64,000 nucleotides of DNA from Candidatus Chryseobacterium colombiense (GTDB lineage Bacteria; Bacteroidota; Bacteroidia; Flavobacteriales; Weeksellaceae), in assembly GCA_029203185.1 (NCBI GenBank), contig CP119310.1, positions 2,610,001-2,674,000 on the forward strand, given 5' to 3'. Every line of letters starts with the position of its first letter. Position 1 is the stretch's first letter. Positions 1 to 9,580 of this stretch are shown one piece after another. Both the position numbers and the translations under genes were made by a program. Under the pieces are notes generated by a model. It ran no database searches. It was given only the letters and a program-made list of their open reading frames with translations, and had not been told where the DNA came from.

Positions 1-234
1 CGCCACTACTTACGGAATCTCTTCGATTTCTTTTCCTCCGGGTACTTAGATGTTTCAGTTCTCCGGGTTTGCTCCTCTTACGAGGTGACTAGTCTTCAAC
101 TAGCCGGGTTGCCCCATTCGGACATCTCGGGATCAATTCGTGTGTGCCAATCCCCCGAGCTTTTCGCAGCTTACCACGTCCTTCTTCGCCTCTGAAAGCC
201 TAGGCATCCGCCATACGCCCTTAACGATTTCTTT
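1..234 (-). rRNA. rrl: 23S ribosomal RNA, 5' part (cut by window edge)
   Basis: The reverse complement reads as the conserved 5' domain of bacterial 23S rRNA, including GGCGGATGCCTAGGC and GAAGGACGTGG close to the 5' end. The 5' end was placed near 234 by aligning the GGATGCC block to the E. coli start from memory, so it may be off by several bases. Only the first ~234 nt are in the window; the gene continues off the left edge. It is the third gene of a 16S-tRNA-Ile-tRNA-Ala-23S operon. Confidence 0.95.
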
Positions 235-392
235 CCTATTTTTAGGTTACTCAAGCACTTATAAGTGCTCGGTTTTCTCTTTGTGATGTCTTTACCGTTA
301 ATGTCAATGATCTTAATTTCTTCTTTTCCGACTGATGAACAGATGTTGTTTTTGGCTCCATCCGTAACTTTTAAATCAGTCTTCCAAAACTG
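235..392 (-). other. Internal transcribed spacer, tRNA-Ala to 23S
   Basis: This spacer lies between tRNA-Ala and 23S. On the minus strand it contains AAGATCATTGACAT (301-314), which also occurs in the 16S leader at 2477-2490. Such a shared leader motif is expected for an antitermination or pre-rRNA processing signal; that role is inference. A short inverted repeat (AGCACTTATAAGTGCT, about 254-269) lies between the motif and 23S. Confidence 0.6.
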
Positions 393-466
393 TGGAGAAT
401 AAGGGAGTCGAACCCTTGACCTCCTGCGTGCAAGGCAGGCGCTCTAGCCAGCTGAGCTAATTCCCC
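393..466 (-). tRNA. tRNA-Ala (anticodon TGC)
   Basis: The reverse strand folds as a complete tRNA. The acceptor arm GGGGAAT pairs with ATTCTCC with one G-T pair. The D-arm region is AGCTCAGCTGG, the anticodon stem is CCTGC/GCAGG with loop CTTGCAC (anticodon TGC), and the T arm contains GGTTCGACTCC. The 3' CCA is not encoded. It sits in the 16S-23S spacer, as in many bacterial rRNA operons. Confidence 0.97.
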
Positions 467-549
467 CTCTAGTTGCTGTTGGCTTATTGCTAATTGCTTC
501 GGGCTTTTTTGCCATAAGCTATAAGCCATTTGCCAGCCGCCTTAATTAG
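467..549. repeat. Spacer between tRNA-Ala and tRNA-Ile with an imperfect palindrome
   Basis: The spacer contains GGCTTATTGCT and, facing it, AGCTATAAGCC around a GC-containing centre. This makes an imperfect inverted repeat of the kind found as dispersed intergenic repeats. There is no gene here. Confidence 0.4.
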
Positions 550-623
550 TAGTCTCGGGCAGGCTCGAACTGCCGACCTCTACATTATCAGTGTAGCGCT
601 CTAACCAGCTGAGCTACGAGACT
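550..623 (-). tRNA. tRNA-Ile (anticodon GAT)
   Basis: The reverse strand folds as a tRNA. The acceptor AGTCTCG pairs with CGAGACT. The D arm is TAGCTCAGCTGGTTAGAGCG, the anticodon stem/loop CTACACTGATAATGTAG carries anticodon GAT, and the T arm is GGCAGTTCGAGCCTGCC. No CCA is encoded. It is the first tRNA after 16S in the operon. Confidence 0.97.
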
Positions 624-894
624 TTGTATGAGCAATGGGTGATGAGTAATAAGTAATCCTTTTCCTCCTGTCCATTTCTCAATCTCTTTCCCTTTTACTA
701 ATTTCTAGTGGGTTTTATTTTTTATATATTTATAAGTAATTAGTAATGAGTAATTTTTTACGATCCAATTACTTGGCTCTTTTTACTTTTATCTTTTTAC
801 TTATAAACCAACCAAACAAAAAACTAAAGCTTTACTTTGAATAAGTACTTTGTGTCTAGGACACTAATTTTGTTTTACGTCTAAAGACGCTCTA
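624..894. repeat. 16S to tRNA-Ile spacer with degenerate AGTAAT repeats
   Basis: This spacer holds two runs of degenerate AGTAAT units (about 640-656 and 740-755), separated by a pyrimidine-rich stretch. The segment next to the 16S 3' end (about 868-893) forms a stem, CGTCTAAAGACG, probably part of pre-16S processing. No reading frame is supported. Confidence 0.45.
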
Positions 895-2410
<1,516 letters not shown>

Positions 2411-2550
2411 TATGTTTGTCTGACTCACTCAAAGTTTTTAACGCTTTAGTTTTTCCTTACTTGGTTGTTATATTGTATGTCAATGATCTTCCAATCTTTC
2501 GCTTTTTCCGAAGCACTCTCTCTGTCAGTGGCGCTCCGTATTTGCGAGTG

Positions 2551-2581
2551 CAAAAGTAAAAAATTATTTCTTTATGACCAA
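2551..2581 (-). promoter_or_regulatory. rRNA promoter P1 (Bacteroidota type)
   Basis: On the minus strand TTG (2581-2579) is followed after 20 nt by TACTTTTG (2558-2551). This matches the Bacteroidota consensus TTG-N(19-21)-TANNTTTG. It is the site nearest 16S, about 140 bp upstream. Confidence 0.75.
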
Positions 2582-2675
2582 ATGTTTTTTGAGAATTTTT
2601 TAAAGTTTTTTGATGACCTTAATTTCTTTATTTACCATTCAATCCCACTCCTGCGCTTCCCGTTTTACCGGACTG

Positions 2676-2705
2676 CAAAGATACAAAAATTTTTAACTCC
2701 CGCAA
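2676..2705 (-). promoter_or_regulatory. rRNA promoter P2 (Bacteroidota type)
   Basis: On the minus strand TTG (2705-2703), a 19-nt spacer and TATCTTTG (2683-2676) give an exact consensus match. It lies about 125 bp upstream of P1. Confidence 0.75.
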
Positions 2706-2823
2706 CTTTTATTTCTAAAAATTTTTGATTGTTTCTCTTCGTATCCTAAAGTGATTTTCTTAATCTTTTTGCCCATCTAAAGGCTCTTCTGCGCTTACTG
2801 ATATACTCTCGTTTTCAGTGGGG

Positions 2824-2855
2824 CAAAGATAAAGACTTTAACCCTACACTTCCAA
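2824..2855 (-). promoter_or_regulatory. rRNA promoter P3 (Bacteroidota type)
   Basis: On the minus strand TTG (2855-2853), a 21-nt spacer and TATCTTTG (2831-2824) form a third match. Its -7 element is identical to that of P2 and lies 148 bp further upstream. Confidence 0.7.
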
Positions 2856-2988
2856 ACTTACTTAACATAAAATTAAATTTAAATTCATATTTGAACTTAA
2901 CTAGCTGACTCCGTGACCAAATATTTTTAAACTAACGTTTAGAGGTTATGAGTAGAAAGAAAATCATGCTCAAACTAAGAAATAAAAA

Positions 2989-3012
2989 AAGCAAAGTTTA
3001 ATTACTTTGCTT
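2989..3012 (-). terminator. Rho-independent terminator of the rfbD operon
   Basis: AAGCAAAGT (2989-2997) pairs with ACTTTGCTT (3004-3012). On the minus strand the stem is followed by a run of seven T. The upstream arm of the hairpin is the last codons of the exported-protein gene, so the terminator overlaps its stop codon. Confidence 0.8.
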
Positions 3013-3684
3013 ATGTTCTTTATATATTGTACTTAGAAATTCTGCGTAAGATTTCTCCAGACCAACAATATCCCCACTTTTTAAATTTAACCCTCCTCTT
3101 CCTGAGTCATCGGATTTTATTTTTGTTGAAGACATCTGAAAGTATTGATTTCCATCATTAGATCTCGGTTGCAGTTTTATAGTAGAACCTAAAAGCTTTC
3201 TGGTAGAAATAACATACACCTCTTCATTCTTAGGTTTTAAAACAAAAAAACTTCTGGGTTCTAGAATAAGGTCTTTTTTATTAATGCTTATTTTTTGCTC
3301 TTTATCTGAAGAAGCAAACAAATAAATATTTCCGGTTTGATTTAAAAGCTTGTCTCTTGAAATAAAATAAAGGTTGAATCTGTAATTAGAGGGATTAAAT
3401 GATTGAGTAGAACCATCAATATTTTCGAAAAGTTTTAATGAAAAAGCGTTGGCACCGATTTCCTTTGCTTTTTTATATATTAAAGAAAACACAGCCGCAT
3501 CATCTTTTGAAAAACCCTGAACTTCTATTTCTCCCAAATAAGATGCCTCTTTTATCTCGTCATTTATTTTAAATAAAGTCTGATCTGTATTATCATGTGT
3601 CTTTTCAACTTTAGTAAGAAAAACACTTTGAGCATTTACAATCTGGACAAGAGTAATAAAACTTATTATCAAAAAATTCTTCAT
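2998..3684 (-). CDS. Exported protein of unknown function
   Basis: This 228-residue protein begins with a clear signal peptide: MKNF, a hydrophobic core, then cleavage after NAQ near residue 19. I recognise no domain. The mature part is polar and mixed alpha/beta, with one stretch (GEIEVQGFSKDDAAVFSLIY) followed by a KAKEIGANAF segment. That pattern resembles small periplasmic proteins that track a repeated alanine-rich helix, but this is weak. It is the last gene of a tight three-gene operon, 9 bp after rfbD, and ends in its own terminator. No function is assigned. Confidence 0.85.
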   Translation of the reverse strand: MKNFLIISFITLVQIVNAQSVFLTKVEKTHDNTDQTLFKINDEIKEASYLGEIEVQGFSKDDAAVFSLIYKKAKEIGANAFSLKLFENIDGSTQSFNPSNYRFNLYFISRDKLLNQTGNIYLFASSDKEQKISINKKDLILEPRSFFVLKPKNEEVYVISTRKLLGSTIKLQPRSNDGNQYFQMSSTKIKSDDSGRGGLNLKSGDIVGLEKSYAEFLSTIYKEHKQSN

Positions 3685-3693
3685 AGTACTATT

Positions 3694-4554
3694 TTATTTT
3701 GTAAGAACTTCAACACAATCTTCTAAGCTATTTTCCCAATGCTTAGGTTCTATTTTATAAAATTTCTCTATTTTATCTAAACACATAGTACTTCTCTTCG
3801 GTCTTTTTGCCGGAGTTGGATATTGCTCGGTTGTCAGTGGATTTAGTTTAATACTTGATTTTGAAAATTCTGCAATTTTTTGAGCAAATTCAAACCAAGT
3901 AGTTTCGGGGTAGTTTGAAAAATGGAAGATACCAAATGTTTTGTTTTTAGTTTCGATGATTTCCATTATTGCTTCTGCCAAGTCGTTGGCATTAGTTGGC
4001 TGCCCAAACTGATCTGCCACAATTCCCAACTCTTCTTTTTGAGAAAACAAATTCAACATTGTCTTTACAAAGTTCTTATTAAACTCTGAATACAACCAGG
4101 ACGTTCTTAAAATGATTGTCTTAGGATTGATATCTAGAGCTAATTCTTCTCCTTTAAGTTTCGATTGTCCATAAACTCCTATTGGATTGGTAAAATCATC
4201 TTCTGCATAATCCAGGTTGGTTTCTCCATCAAAAACATAATCTGTGGAAACATGGATAAGAACAGTTTTAAACTCGGCACAAGCTTCTGCGATATTGGCA
4301 ACACCTTCCGCATTTACAGCAAAAGCTTTCTCAGGTTCTTTTTCTGCAAGATCTACTGCGGTATATGCGGAAGCATTGATACAAAAGTCCGGTTTATTAT
4401 CGTAAAAGAAACTTTGTATCTGCTCTGAATTTGTCACATTAAGAGCTTGTGAATCTGTAAATATAAATTCATATTTATTTTCAAAATTCTCTGCAATATG
4501 TTTTATACAGCTTCCTAATTGTCCGTTACTGCCTATTACTAATATTTTTTTCAT
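3694..4554 (-). CDS. rfbD: dTDP-4-dehydrorhamnose reductase
   Basis: This 286-residue short-chain dehydrogenase would reduce dTDP-4-dehydro-L-rhamnose to dTDP-L-rhamnose, using NADPH in the cytoplasm. The Rossmann motif GSNGQLG lies at residues 8-14, the family stretch NASAYTAVDLAE at 60-71, HVSTDYVFDG at 101-110, and the catalytic pair Tyr128/Lys132 in YGQSK. Length is normal for RmlD. The other dTDP-rhamnose genes (rfbA/B/C) are not in the window, so this copy is separated from them. It lies 7 bp downstream of the thioesterase gene and 9 bp upstream of the exported protein, so it is probably co-transcribed with both. It may serve the polysaccharide genes further right; that link is inference. 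Confidence 0.92.
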   Translation of the reverse strand: MKKILVIGSNGQLGSCIKHIAENFENKYEFIFTDSQALNVTNSEQIQSFFYDNKPDFCINASAYTAVDLAEKEPEKAFAVNAEGVANIAEACAEFKTVLIHVSTDYVFDGETNLDYAEDDFTNPIGVYGQSKLKGEELALDINPKTIILRTSWLYSEFNKNFVKTMLNLFSQKEELGIVADQFGQPTNANDLAEAIMEIIETKNKTFGIFHFSNYPETTWFEFAQKIAEFSKSSIKLNPLTTEQYPTPAKRPKRSTMCLDKIEKFYKIEPKHWENSLEDCVEVLTK

Positions 4555-4561
4555 CTTTATA

Positions 4562-5047
4562 TTATGAGTTTTTTGCGTTTTGAGATCTTAAAAATTTAAC
4601 CCTTGATTGGAAGTCTTTTTGTTCCAGGTCCATATAGAATTTATGGAATGTTTCTTTTATGTCTTCCGGGTGTACTTCAGATCTTCTTGTTTTTACATTA
4701 AAATAAATAACAGTAACCCATAATACTGCATGAATTGTTTTTTCATCCAAACTTTTCATTAGAATTTCAACTTTGGCAGTTCTATCCTGAATATCGATTG
4801 TTTTACTGCTAATAACAACAGATGTATTGTATCTAACTTCTTTCAGATATGCTATTTCGTTCTGAATGGCGATCCAAGTACAGCCAGTTTTCTTTGTATA
4901 TTCTTCATAAGTAAACCCGTAAAATGTCTCCACATGATCCTCTCTTGCATTGAACATATAATCCAAATATTTCACATTGTTTAGGTGACCTATTGGATCA
5001 CAGTCGCTAAAGCGTACTTTTACCGTTGTTGATACTTCTTTTTCCAT
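4562..5047 (-). CDS. Acyl-CoA thioesterase, hotdog (4HBT/YbgC-like)
   Basis: This 161-residue single-hotdog protein carries the 4-hydroxybenzoyl-CoA thioesterase signature RFSDCDPIGHLNNVKYLDY near residues 12-30. Asp17 sits at the usual catalytic position. It probably hydrolyses acyl-CoA or acyl-ACP in the cytoplasm; the substrate cannot be told from sequence. It is the first gene of the thioesterase-rfbD-exported protein operon. A TATTTTTG box (5059-5052, minus) lies only a few bases upstream, overlapping the bam-operon terminator, so the transcript may have almost no leader. Confidence 0.85.
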   Translation of the reverse strand: MEKEVSTTVKVRFSDCDPIGHLNNVKYLDYMFNAREDHVETFYGFTYEEYTKKTGCTWIAIQNEIAYLKEVRYNTSVVISSKTIDIQDRTAKVEILMKSLDEKTIHAVLWVTVIYFNVKTRRSEVHPEDIKETFHKFYMDLEQKDFQSRVKFLRSQNAKNS

Positions 5048-5063
5048 TGTGCAAAAATAAAAA

Positions 5064-5086
5064 AACCACCCCGATTAGAGGTGGTT
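5064..5086 (-). terminator. Rho-independent terminator after the bamA-ompH operon
   Basis: AACCACC (5064-5070) pairs with GGTGGTT (5080-5086). On the minus strand this is followed by a run of T, which marks the end of the DUF6089-uppS-bamA-ompH-ompH transcript. Confidence 0.85.
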
Positions 5087-5116
5087 GATTTTATAAATCT
5101 TTGTTAATTTCTAAAA

Positions 5117-5620
5117 TTATTTAAGACCTAATTCTTTTTTAACATCAGCTGTGATGTCTGGACCATTTTTGTAGATAAGAGCAGACGAATTAGCATCTAA
5201 TACAAAATCAATTGTGTTTGCTTTTGCTACTTTTTCAATAGCAGCATTTAATTTTGTTTCAATCGGAGCATATAAAGCATCTTGTTTTGCCTGACTGTCT
5301 TTCATTGCTTTATCCTGCATTTGAGCAATTTCTTCCTGAATTTTTTGCAATTCTGCTTCTCTTGCTTTGTTTTCTTCAGCAGTTTTTTTAGAAGCTTCTT
5401 CAGAATATTGCTTTAATTTTGCTTGACCAGCATCTCCTTTCTTTTTAATCTCAGCTTGTTTGCTATCGATAAATGTTTTTAGGTCAGCATCTGCTTTAGT
5501 TTTTTCAGGCATCGCATTAAGAACAGCCGCAACGTTTAAAGTAGCCGATTTTTGAGCTTTTGCCATACCTACAGACACAACCATCATTATTGCTGTAAAT
5601 AATACACTTAATTTTTTCAT
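5117..5620 (-). CDS. OmpH/Skp-family periplasmic chaperone (second copy)
   Basis: This is a 167-residue OmpH (Skp-like) protein. A signal peptide (MKKLSVLFTAIMM... cleaved after KAQ near 23) is followed by a short beta strand (SATLNVAAVLNAMPE) and a long Lys/Glu/Gln/Ala-rich helical hairpin (about residues 40-130). A C-terminal strand region (FVLDANSSALIYKNGPDIT) completes the fold. Skp chaperones hold unfolded outer-membrane beta-barrel proteins in the periplasm. It lies 91 bp downstream of a paralogue and is the last gene before a strong terminator. Two tandem ompH genes after bamA are typical of Flavobacteriia. Confidence 0.9.
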   Translation of the reverse strand: MKKLSVLFTAIMMVVSVGMAKAQKSATLNVAAVLNAMPEKTKADADLKTFIDSKQAEIKKKGDAGQAKLKQYSEEASKKTAEENKAREAELQKIQEEIAQMQDKAMKDSQAKQDALYAPIETKLNAAIEKVAKANTIDFVLDANSSALIYKNGPDITADVKKELGLK

Positions 5621-5711
5621 AATTGGTAAATAAATAATTTAATTTTTAAGATTGCAAATTTCAATAAAAGTTAATTTCAAAACAAATTTAATTATACTTT
5701 TTAAGGAAATT

Positions 5712-6251
5712 CTAATTCTTTTTCTCTTTTGTTGTTGTTCCTTTTAGTAAAATATCTAAGACTTTATCTGTATAATCAAATCTTTTTTGAAGGAAAATAA
5801 CATTAACGTCGTTACTTTTATCAAGAACTATGCCCAATCCATTTTTTTCAGACATCGTCTTAATCGCGTTCCAGATCTGATCCTGAAAAGGCTGAACTAG
5901 ATTGGCCCTCAGCTTACTAATTTCTCCATTGGTACCAAAACGTAAGCTTGTCGTTGTTTTAATATTTTTATCCAGATCCATCACTTCTTTTTCCCTAAGC
6001 TTTAACTGATCTCCTATCAACAGAACTTTTTCGTTCTCAAAAGCAGACCTTTTTTTCTCATACTCTGCCTGAAGGTTCTGGAGATCTGTCTGCCAAGTAT
6101 CAATCTGCGAGTTTAATCTCGCTTCTGCTTCTTTATACTGCGGAAGTTTATCTAATATGGCCTGAGTATCTACAACACCTACTTTTTGGGCATTTGAAAT
6201 TCCAAAACATATCAGGAAAAAAATAGCGAAAATGGTCTTAAAGTTCTTCAT
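5712..6251 (-). CDS. OmpH/Skp-family periplasmic chaperone (first copy)
   Basis: This 179-residue OmpH-family protein has a signal peptide (MKNFKTIFAIFFLICFGISNAQ). The family opening KVGVVDTQAILDKLPQYKEAE follows, then a long coiled-coil hairpin (about 45-125), and finally GLGIVLDKSNDVNVIFL. It follows bamA by only 4 bp, so it should be co-transcribed. It probably delivers outer-membrane proteins to the Bam complex. Compared with the second copy, this one has the more standard N-terminal strand. Confidence 0.92.
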   Translation of the reverse strand: MKNFKTIFAIFFLICFGISNAQKVGVVDTQAILDKLPQYKEAEARLNSQIDTWQTDLQNLQAEYEKKRSAFENEKVLLIGDQLKLREKEVMDLDKNIKTTTSLRFGTNGEISKLRANLVQPFQDQIWNAIKTMSEKNGLGIVLDKSNDVNVIFLQKRFDYTDKVLDILLKGTTTKEKKN

Positions 6252-6255
6252 ATTA

Positions 6256-8793
6256 TTATAAAGATTGGTTCATCAAGAAATGGGTCTTCCAGCCTGAAGG
6301 ATCTGTTGAATTGATTGTTTTATCAAATCCATATGCAAAGTCAAATCCGATAAGTCCAAATGCTCCCATATATACTCTTACCCCAACTCCGACTGATCTC
6401 TTTAGCTGGAAAGGGTTATACTTACCCCAAGAGTTCCATACGTTTCCTCCTTCAGCAAAAGTAAGTGCATAGATTTTAGCCGTCTGACTCATTGAAATCG
6501 GATATCTCAATTCCAAAGTAAATCTGTTATAGATAGTTCCTCCTCCTCGTTGAGTAATATCTTCAGATGTTCCTCCGTAAGTAGATGCATTTTCATATCC
6601 TCTTAGTGGAATAAGTTCTCTACCGTCATATCTTCCTCCGAATAAACCTGTACCTCCTACATAATATCTTTCGAAAGGCGGTGCACCAAGTTCTTTGTTA
6701 TATCCATCCATGAATCCCATCTCAGCAGAAGACCTTAACACAAGTTTCCCCGCAATTTCGTTATAAATATCTGCTTTGAATTTCACTTTATAAAATTCCA
6801 TCCATTTATACTTATCTACAGGACTCATTGTTGAATAGTCTTTGTTACTAAACAATGAATACGGTGGTGTAAACTTAGCTGTAAGTTCTACATTTGAACC
6901 TACTGTTGGGAAAATTGGATCAATACCCGCAGAGTTTCTGCTTAATCCTAAATTTATACTGAGGTTATTTGCATTTCCATAATATTCAGTAGTATTACCA
7001 AATTCAAATGGATAATTACTAAACTTATATTTCTGATATTGTAAACCTGTATACAATGAGAAGTAATCATCCGGCCAGCCCAATCGTCTGTTAAGCCCTA
7101 CTGAAGCAGAGAAAATATTCAATTTCTGAGAGTTTCCGTATGCATCACTGTAATTTACTCTAGAAGTATTCAAACTTACAGAAAGTGCAGTCGGTTTTGT
7201 TCCGAACAACCATGGCTCTGTAAATGAAATACCATAGTTTTGGAAATACTGTCCTGCCTGTGCCTGGATAGACAACGTTTGTCCGTCACCCTGAGGAACA
7301 GGTCTAAAGTCTTTGAACTTAAGGAAATTTCTTAATGAGAAATTATTGAACGTTAATCCTAATGTTCCAATGAAGCTATTTCCTCCGTATCCGGCCTGTA
7401 ACTGTACCTGTGAAGATCCTTTTTCCACAAGTTTCCAACCGATATCAACAGTATTATCCTGTGGATTTGGCTGAATATCCTGTCCTACCTGCTGAGGATC
7501 AAAGAATGACATCCCGGCCAGGTCAAAATACGTTCTCTTAATATCGGATTTCCTGAATAGTTCTCCCGGTTTTGTCATTAATGATCTAAGAATAACGTGG
7601 TCATGAGTCGTTACGTTTCCACTCCAAGTTACTTTATTCCAAGTAGCTTTTTCGCCTTCGTTGATACGGATCTCAAGATTAATCTTATCTCCATCTACTG
7701 ATTTTTCAACAGGAGTTACATTAGAGAATAAATATCCGTTATTCATATAGATTGACTTGATATCAGAATCATCTTCTTTACCACCGTCTTCTCCTACTTT
7801 CTTATTGAATCCTACAGCATCGTAAATATCTCCTTTCTTATATCCTAAAATTCTTTGTAAATATTCTGTTGCAAATACAGTATTTCCCGTGAAAGTAATA
7901 TCCCCAATATAGTATTGTTTACCTTCACTCAATTTTACGTTGATCTCGTAATTGTTTCTTTTGTTTCTCCATACGGAATCTGAAACAATTGCAGCATCTC
8001 TATATCCCAAAGAGTTATAATAACTGATAAGGCTTTGCTTATCTTCCTGGTATTTATCTTCAACAAATTTGGAAGATTTTAGAATCCCCCCAATTCCGAA
8101 TCTTTTCTGCTTCGTTTCTTTGAACGCTTTTTTTCTTAGCTTAGAATCGGTAACATTCTTATTTCCTTCAAATTCAATATGATCGATTTTGACTCTTTTT
8201 CCTTTATCAACTTCAATCGTCCAGTCCACTAAGGCAGGATCACTTGCATTTATTTTATCCTTAATGGTAATTTTAGCATCTGCAAATCCTTTCTTAACGT
8301 AATCTTTCGGAATATTTGTTTTCAAACTTGAAACCAAATTCTGTGTGATTTTAGTTCCAGGTTTTAGATTATTATCTTTAGCAAGTTTCTCGTTTTTAGA
8401 CTTACCAATTCCTTTTCCTGTAAATTTTACTTCACCAAGTTCTTTTAAATCCTGCAGATAGAATTTTAAAACAATCGTTTCTCCTTCAATACTTTCAACA
8501 TATACTTCCACTTCGGAAAATGACTGAGTATCCCAAAGTTTCTTTACAGCAGTACTGATCTTCTGCCCCGGAATATCTACAGACTCACCTTTCATTAATC
8601 CTGTAAATCTCAGAATTTGAGCGGGTGTATATTTTTTAACCCCATCAACGACGATATCCTTTAACGTATATGTCCCTGCTTGATTTTCTGCATGTACAGA
8701 AGAGCTTACTCTTGTACTATCCTGCGGTGTTACTTGTCCATAAAAATGTGCAGAAGCAGCAAACATTATGATGGGTAATAATCTAAACTTCAT
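6256..8793 (-). CDS. bamA: Outer membrane protein assembly factor BamA
   Basis: This 845-residue Omp85-family protein is the core insertase of the beta-barrel assembly machine. A signal peptide (ending near SAHFYGQ) is followed by several POTRA domains (about residues 40-480; repeated patterns such as YTLKDIVVDGVKKYTPAQIL and YIGDITFTGNTVFATEYL). The 16-strand barrel follows. The barrel includes the conserved loop-6 region RGYE (in IPLRGYENAST), and the C-terminal strands begin near SVGVGVRVYMGAFGLIGFDFAYGFD. It sits in the conserved flavobacterial order uppS-bamA-ompH-ompH, 30 bp after uppS and 4 bp before ompH. Confidence 0.96.
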   Translation of the reverse strand: MKFRLLPIIMFAASAHFYGQVTPQDSTRVSSSVHAENQAGTYTLKDIVVDGVKKYTPAQILRFTGLMKGESVDIPGQKISTAVKKLWDTQSFSEVEVYVESIEGETIVLKFYLQDLKELGEVKFTGKGIGKSKNEKLAKDNNLKPGTKITQNLVSSLKTNIPKDYVKKGFADAKITIKDKINASDPALVDWTIEVDKGKRVKIDHIEFEGNKNVTDSKLRKKAFKETKQKRFGIGGILKSSKFVEDKYQEDKQSLISYYNSLGYRDAAIVSDSVWRNKRNNYEINVKLSEGKQYYIGDITFTGNTVFATEYLQRILGYKKGDIYDAVGFNKKVGEDGGKEDDSDIKSIYMNNGYLFSNVTPVEKSVDGDKINLEIRINEGEKATWNKVTWSGNVTTHDHVILRSLMTKPGELFRKSDIKRTYFDLAGMSFFDPQQVGQDIQPNPQDNTVDIGWKLVEKGSSQVQLQAGYGGNSFIGTLGLTFNNFSLRNFLKFKDFRPVPQGDGQTLSIQAQAGQYFQNYGISFTEPWLFGTKPTALSVSLNTSRVNYSDAYGNSQKLNIFSASVGLNRRLGWPDDYFSLYTGLQYQKYKFSNYPFEFGNTTEYYGNANNLSINLGLSRNSAGIDPIFPTVGSNVELTAKFTPPYSLFSNKDYSTMSPVDKYKWMEFYKVKFKADIYNEIAGKLVLRSSAEMGFMDGYNKELGAPPFERYYVGGTGLFGGRYDGRELIPLRGYENASTYGGTSEDITQRGGGTIYNRFTLELRYPISMSQTAKIYALTFAEGGNVWNSWGKYNPFQLKRSVGVGVRVYMGAFGLIGFDFAYGFDKTINSTDPSGWKTHFLMNQSL

Positions 8794-8823
8794 TTTATCG
8801 TAGTCTTTCTTTTCTTAATTCTT

Positions 8824-9573
8824 TTACTGAACGTTTATTTGTTCTCCGGTTTTCCCGTATCTTCTTTCCTTATTCTGATAATTTAAGATACATTGGAAGA
8901 AAATCTCTTTTGTAAAGTCTGGCCAAAGTATATCTAAAAACTGTAATTCAGCATAGGCAATCTGCCAAAGTAGAAAATTACTGATCCTTACTTCTCCACT
9001 TGTCCTGATCATTAAATCAACAGGTGGGAAATCTTTTGTATACAAATAGCTTTCAAATACTTTTTCATCTATTTTATCTACCTCAAGCTTCCCATTTTTC
9101 ACATCGGTACTGATTTCTTTTACCGAATTCAAAATTTCATTTTGAGAGCCATAACTAATTGCAAGAATCAGATTTCCTTTTGAATTATTTTTGGTGAGTT
9201 CTATAACTCTTAACAGCTGATCTTTTACAAGTGGGGGCAATTTTTCCAAATTCCCGATCACATGCATTCTTAACCCTTTGCTAAAAATCTCTTCAGCTTC
9301 AAGCAATAAAGTTTCCATAAGTAAATTCATTAATGTATTTACTTCGTCATCTGGTCGGTTCCAGTTTTCCGAGGAAAAAGTATAGAGGGTTAAATAAGGA
9401 ATATTAATTTCGTTACAAGCATTAATAGCATTTCTTACCGCATCAATGGCATTCTTGTGACCAAATGTTCTTTCTTCTCCCCGAGATTTTGCCCATCTTC
9501 CGTTTCCATCCATAATGATGGCAACATGTTGTGGGAGGTTTTCGGGATCTATTTTATCTTTTAACAACGACAT
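8824..9573 (-). CDS. uppS: Isoprenyl transferase (undecaprenyl diphosphate synthase)
   Basis: This cis-prenyltransferase makes undecaprenyl diphosphate, the lipid carrier for peptidoglycan and surface polysaccharides. The catalytic motif IIMDGNGRWAKSRG begins near residue 19 (Asp22 at the usual position). Later family blocks are TLYTFSSENWNRP and DLMIRTSGEVRISNFLLWQIAYAE. I chose the Met at 9573 (MSLLKDK), giving 249 residues. The frame extends 12 codons further, to 9609, but that would overlap the upstream gene and adds residues not seen in the family. Confidence 0.95.
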   Translation of the reverse strand: MSLLKDKIDPENLPQHVAIIMDGNGRWAKSRGEERTFGHKNAIDAVRNAINACNEINIPYLTLYTFSSENWNRPDDEVNTLMNLLMETLLLEAEEIFSKGLRMHVIGNLEKLPPLVKDQLLRVIELTKNNSKGNLILAISYGSQNEILNSVKEISTDVKNGKLEVDKIDEKVFESYLYTKDFPPVDLMIRTSGEVRISNFLLWQIAYAELQFLDILWPDFTKEIFFQCILNYQNKERRYGKTGEQINVQ

Positions 9574-9580
9574 ATTTTGA

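Larger units (their letters stand above)
2411..2997 (-). other. rRNA operon leader and promoter region
   Basis: This 587-base region has no supported protein gene. It carries the leader motif AAGATCATTGACAT (2477-2490), shared with the 23S spacer, and three tandem promoter-like sites listed separately. The part beyond about 2860, up to the convergent terminator at 2989, shows nothing recognisable. Small open frames here lie in leader sequence and have no coding signature. Confidence 0.7.

Noticed and set aside
2465..2728. 87-codon open frame in the rRNA leader
   Set aside because: It overlaps two rRNA promoters on the other strand and encodes a low-complexity, Phe-rich peptide.
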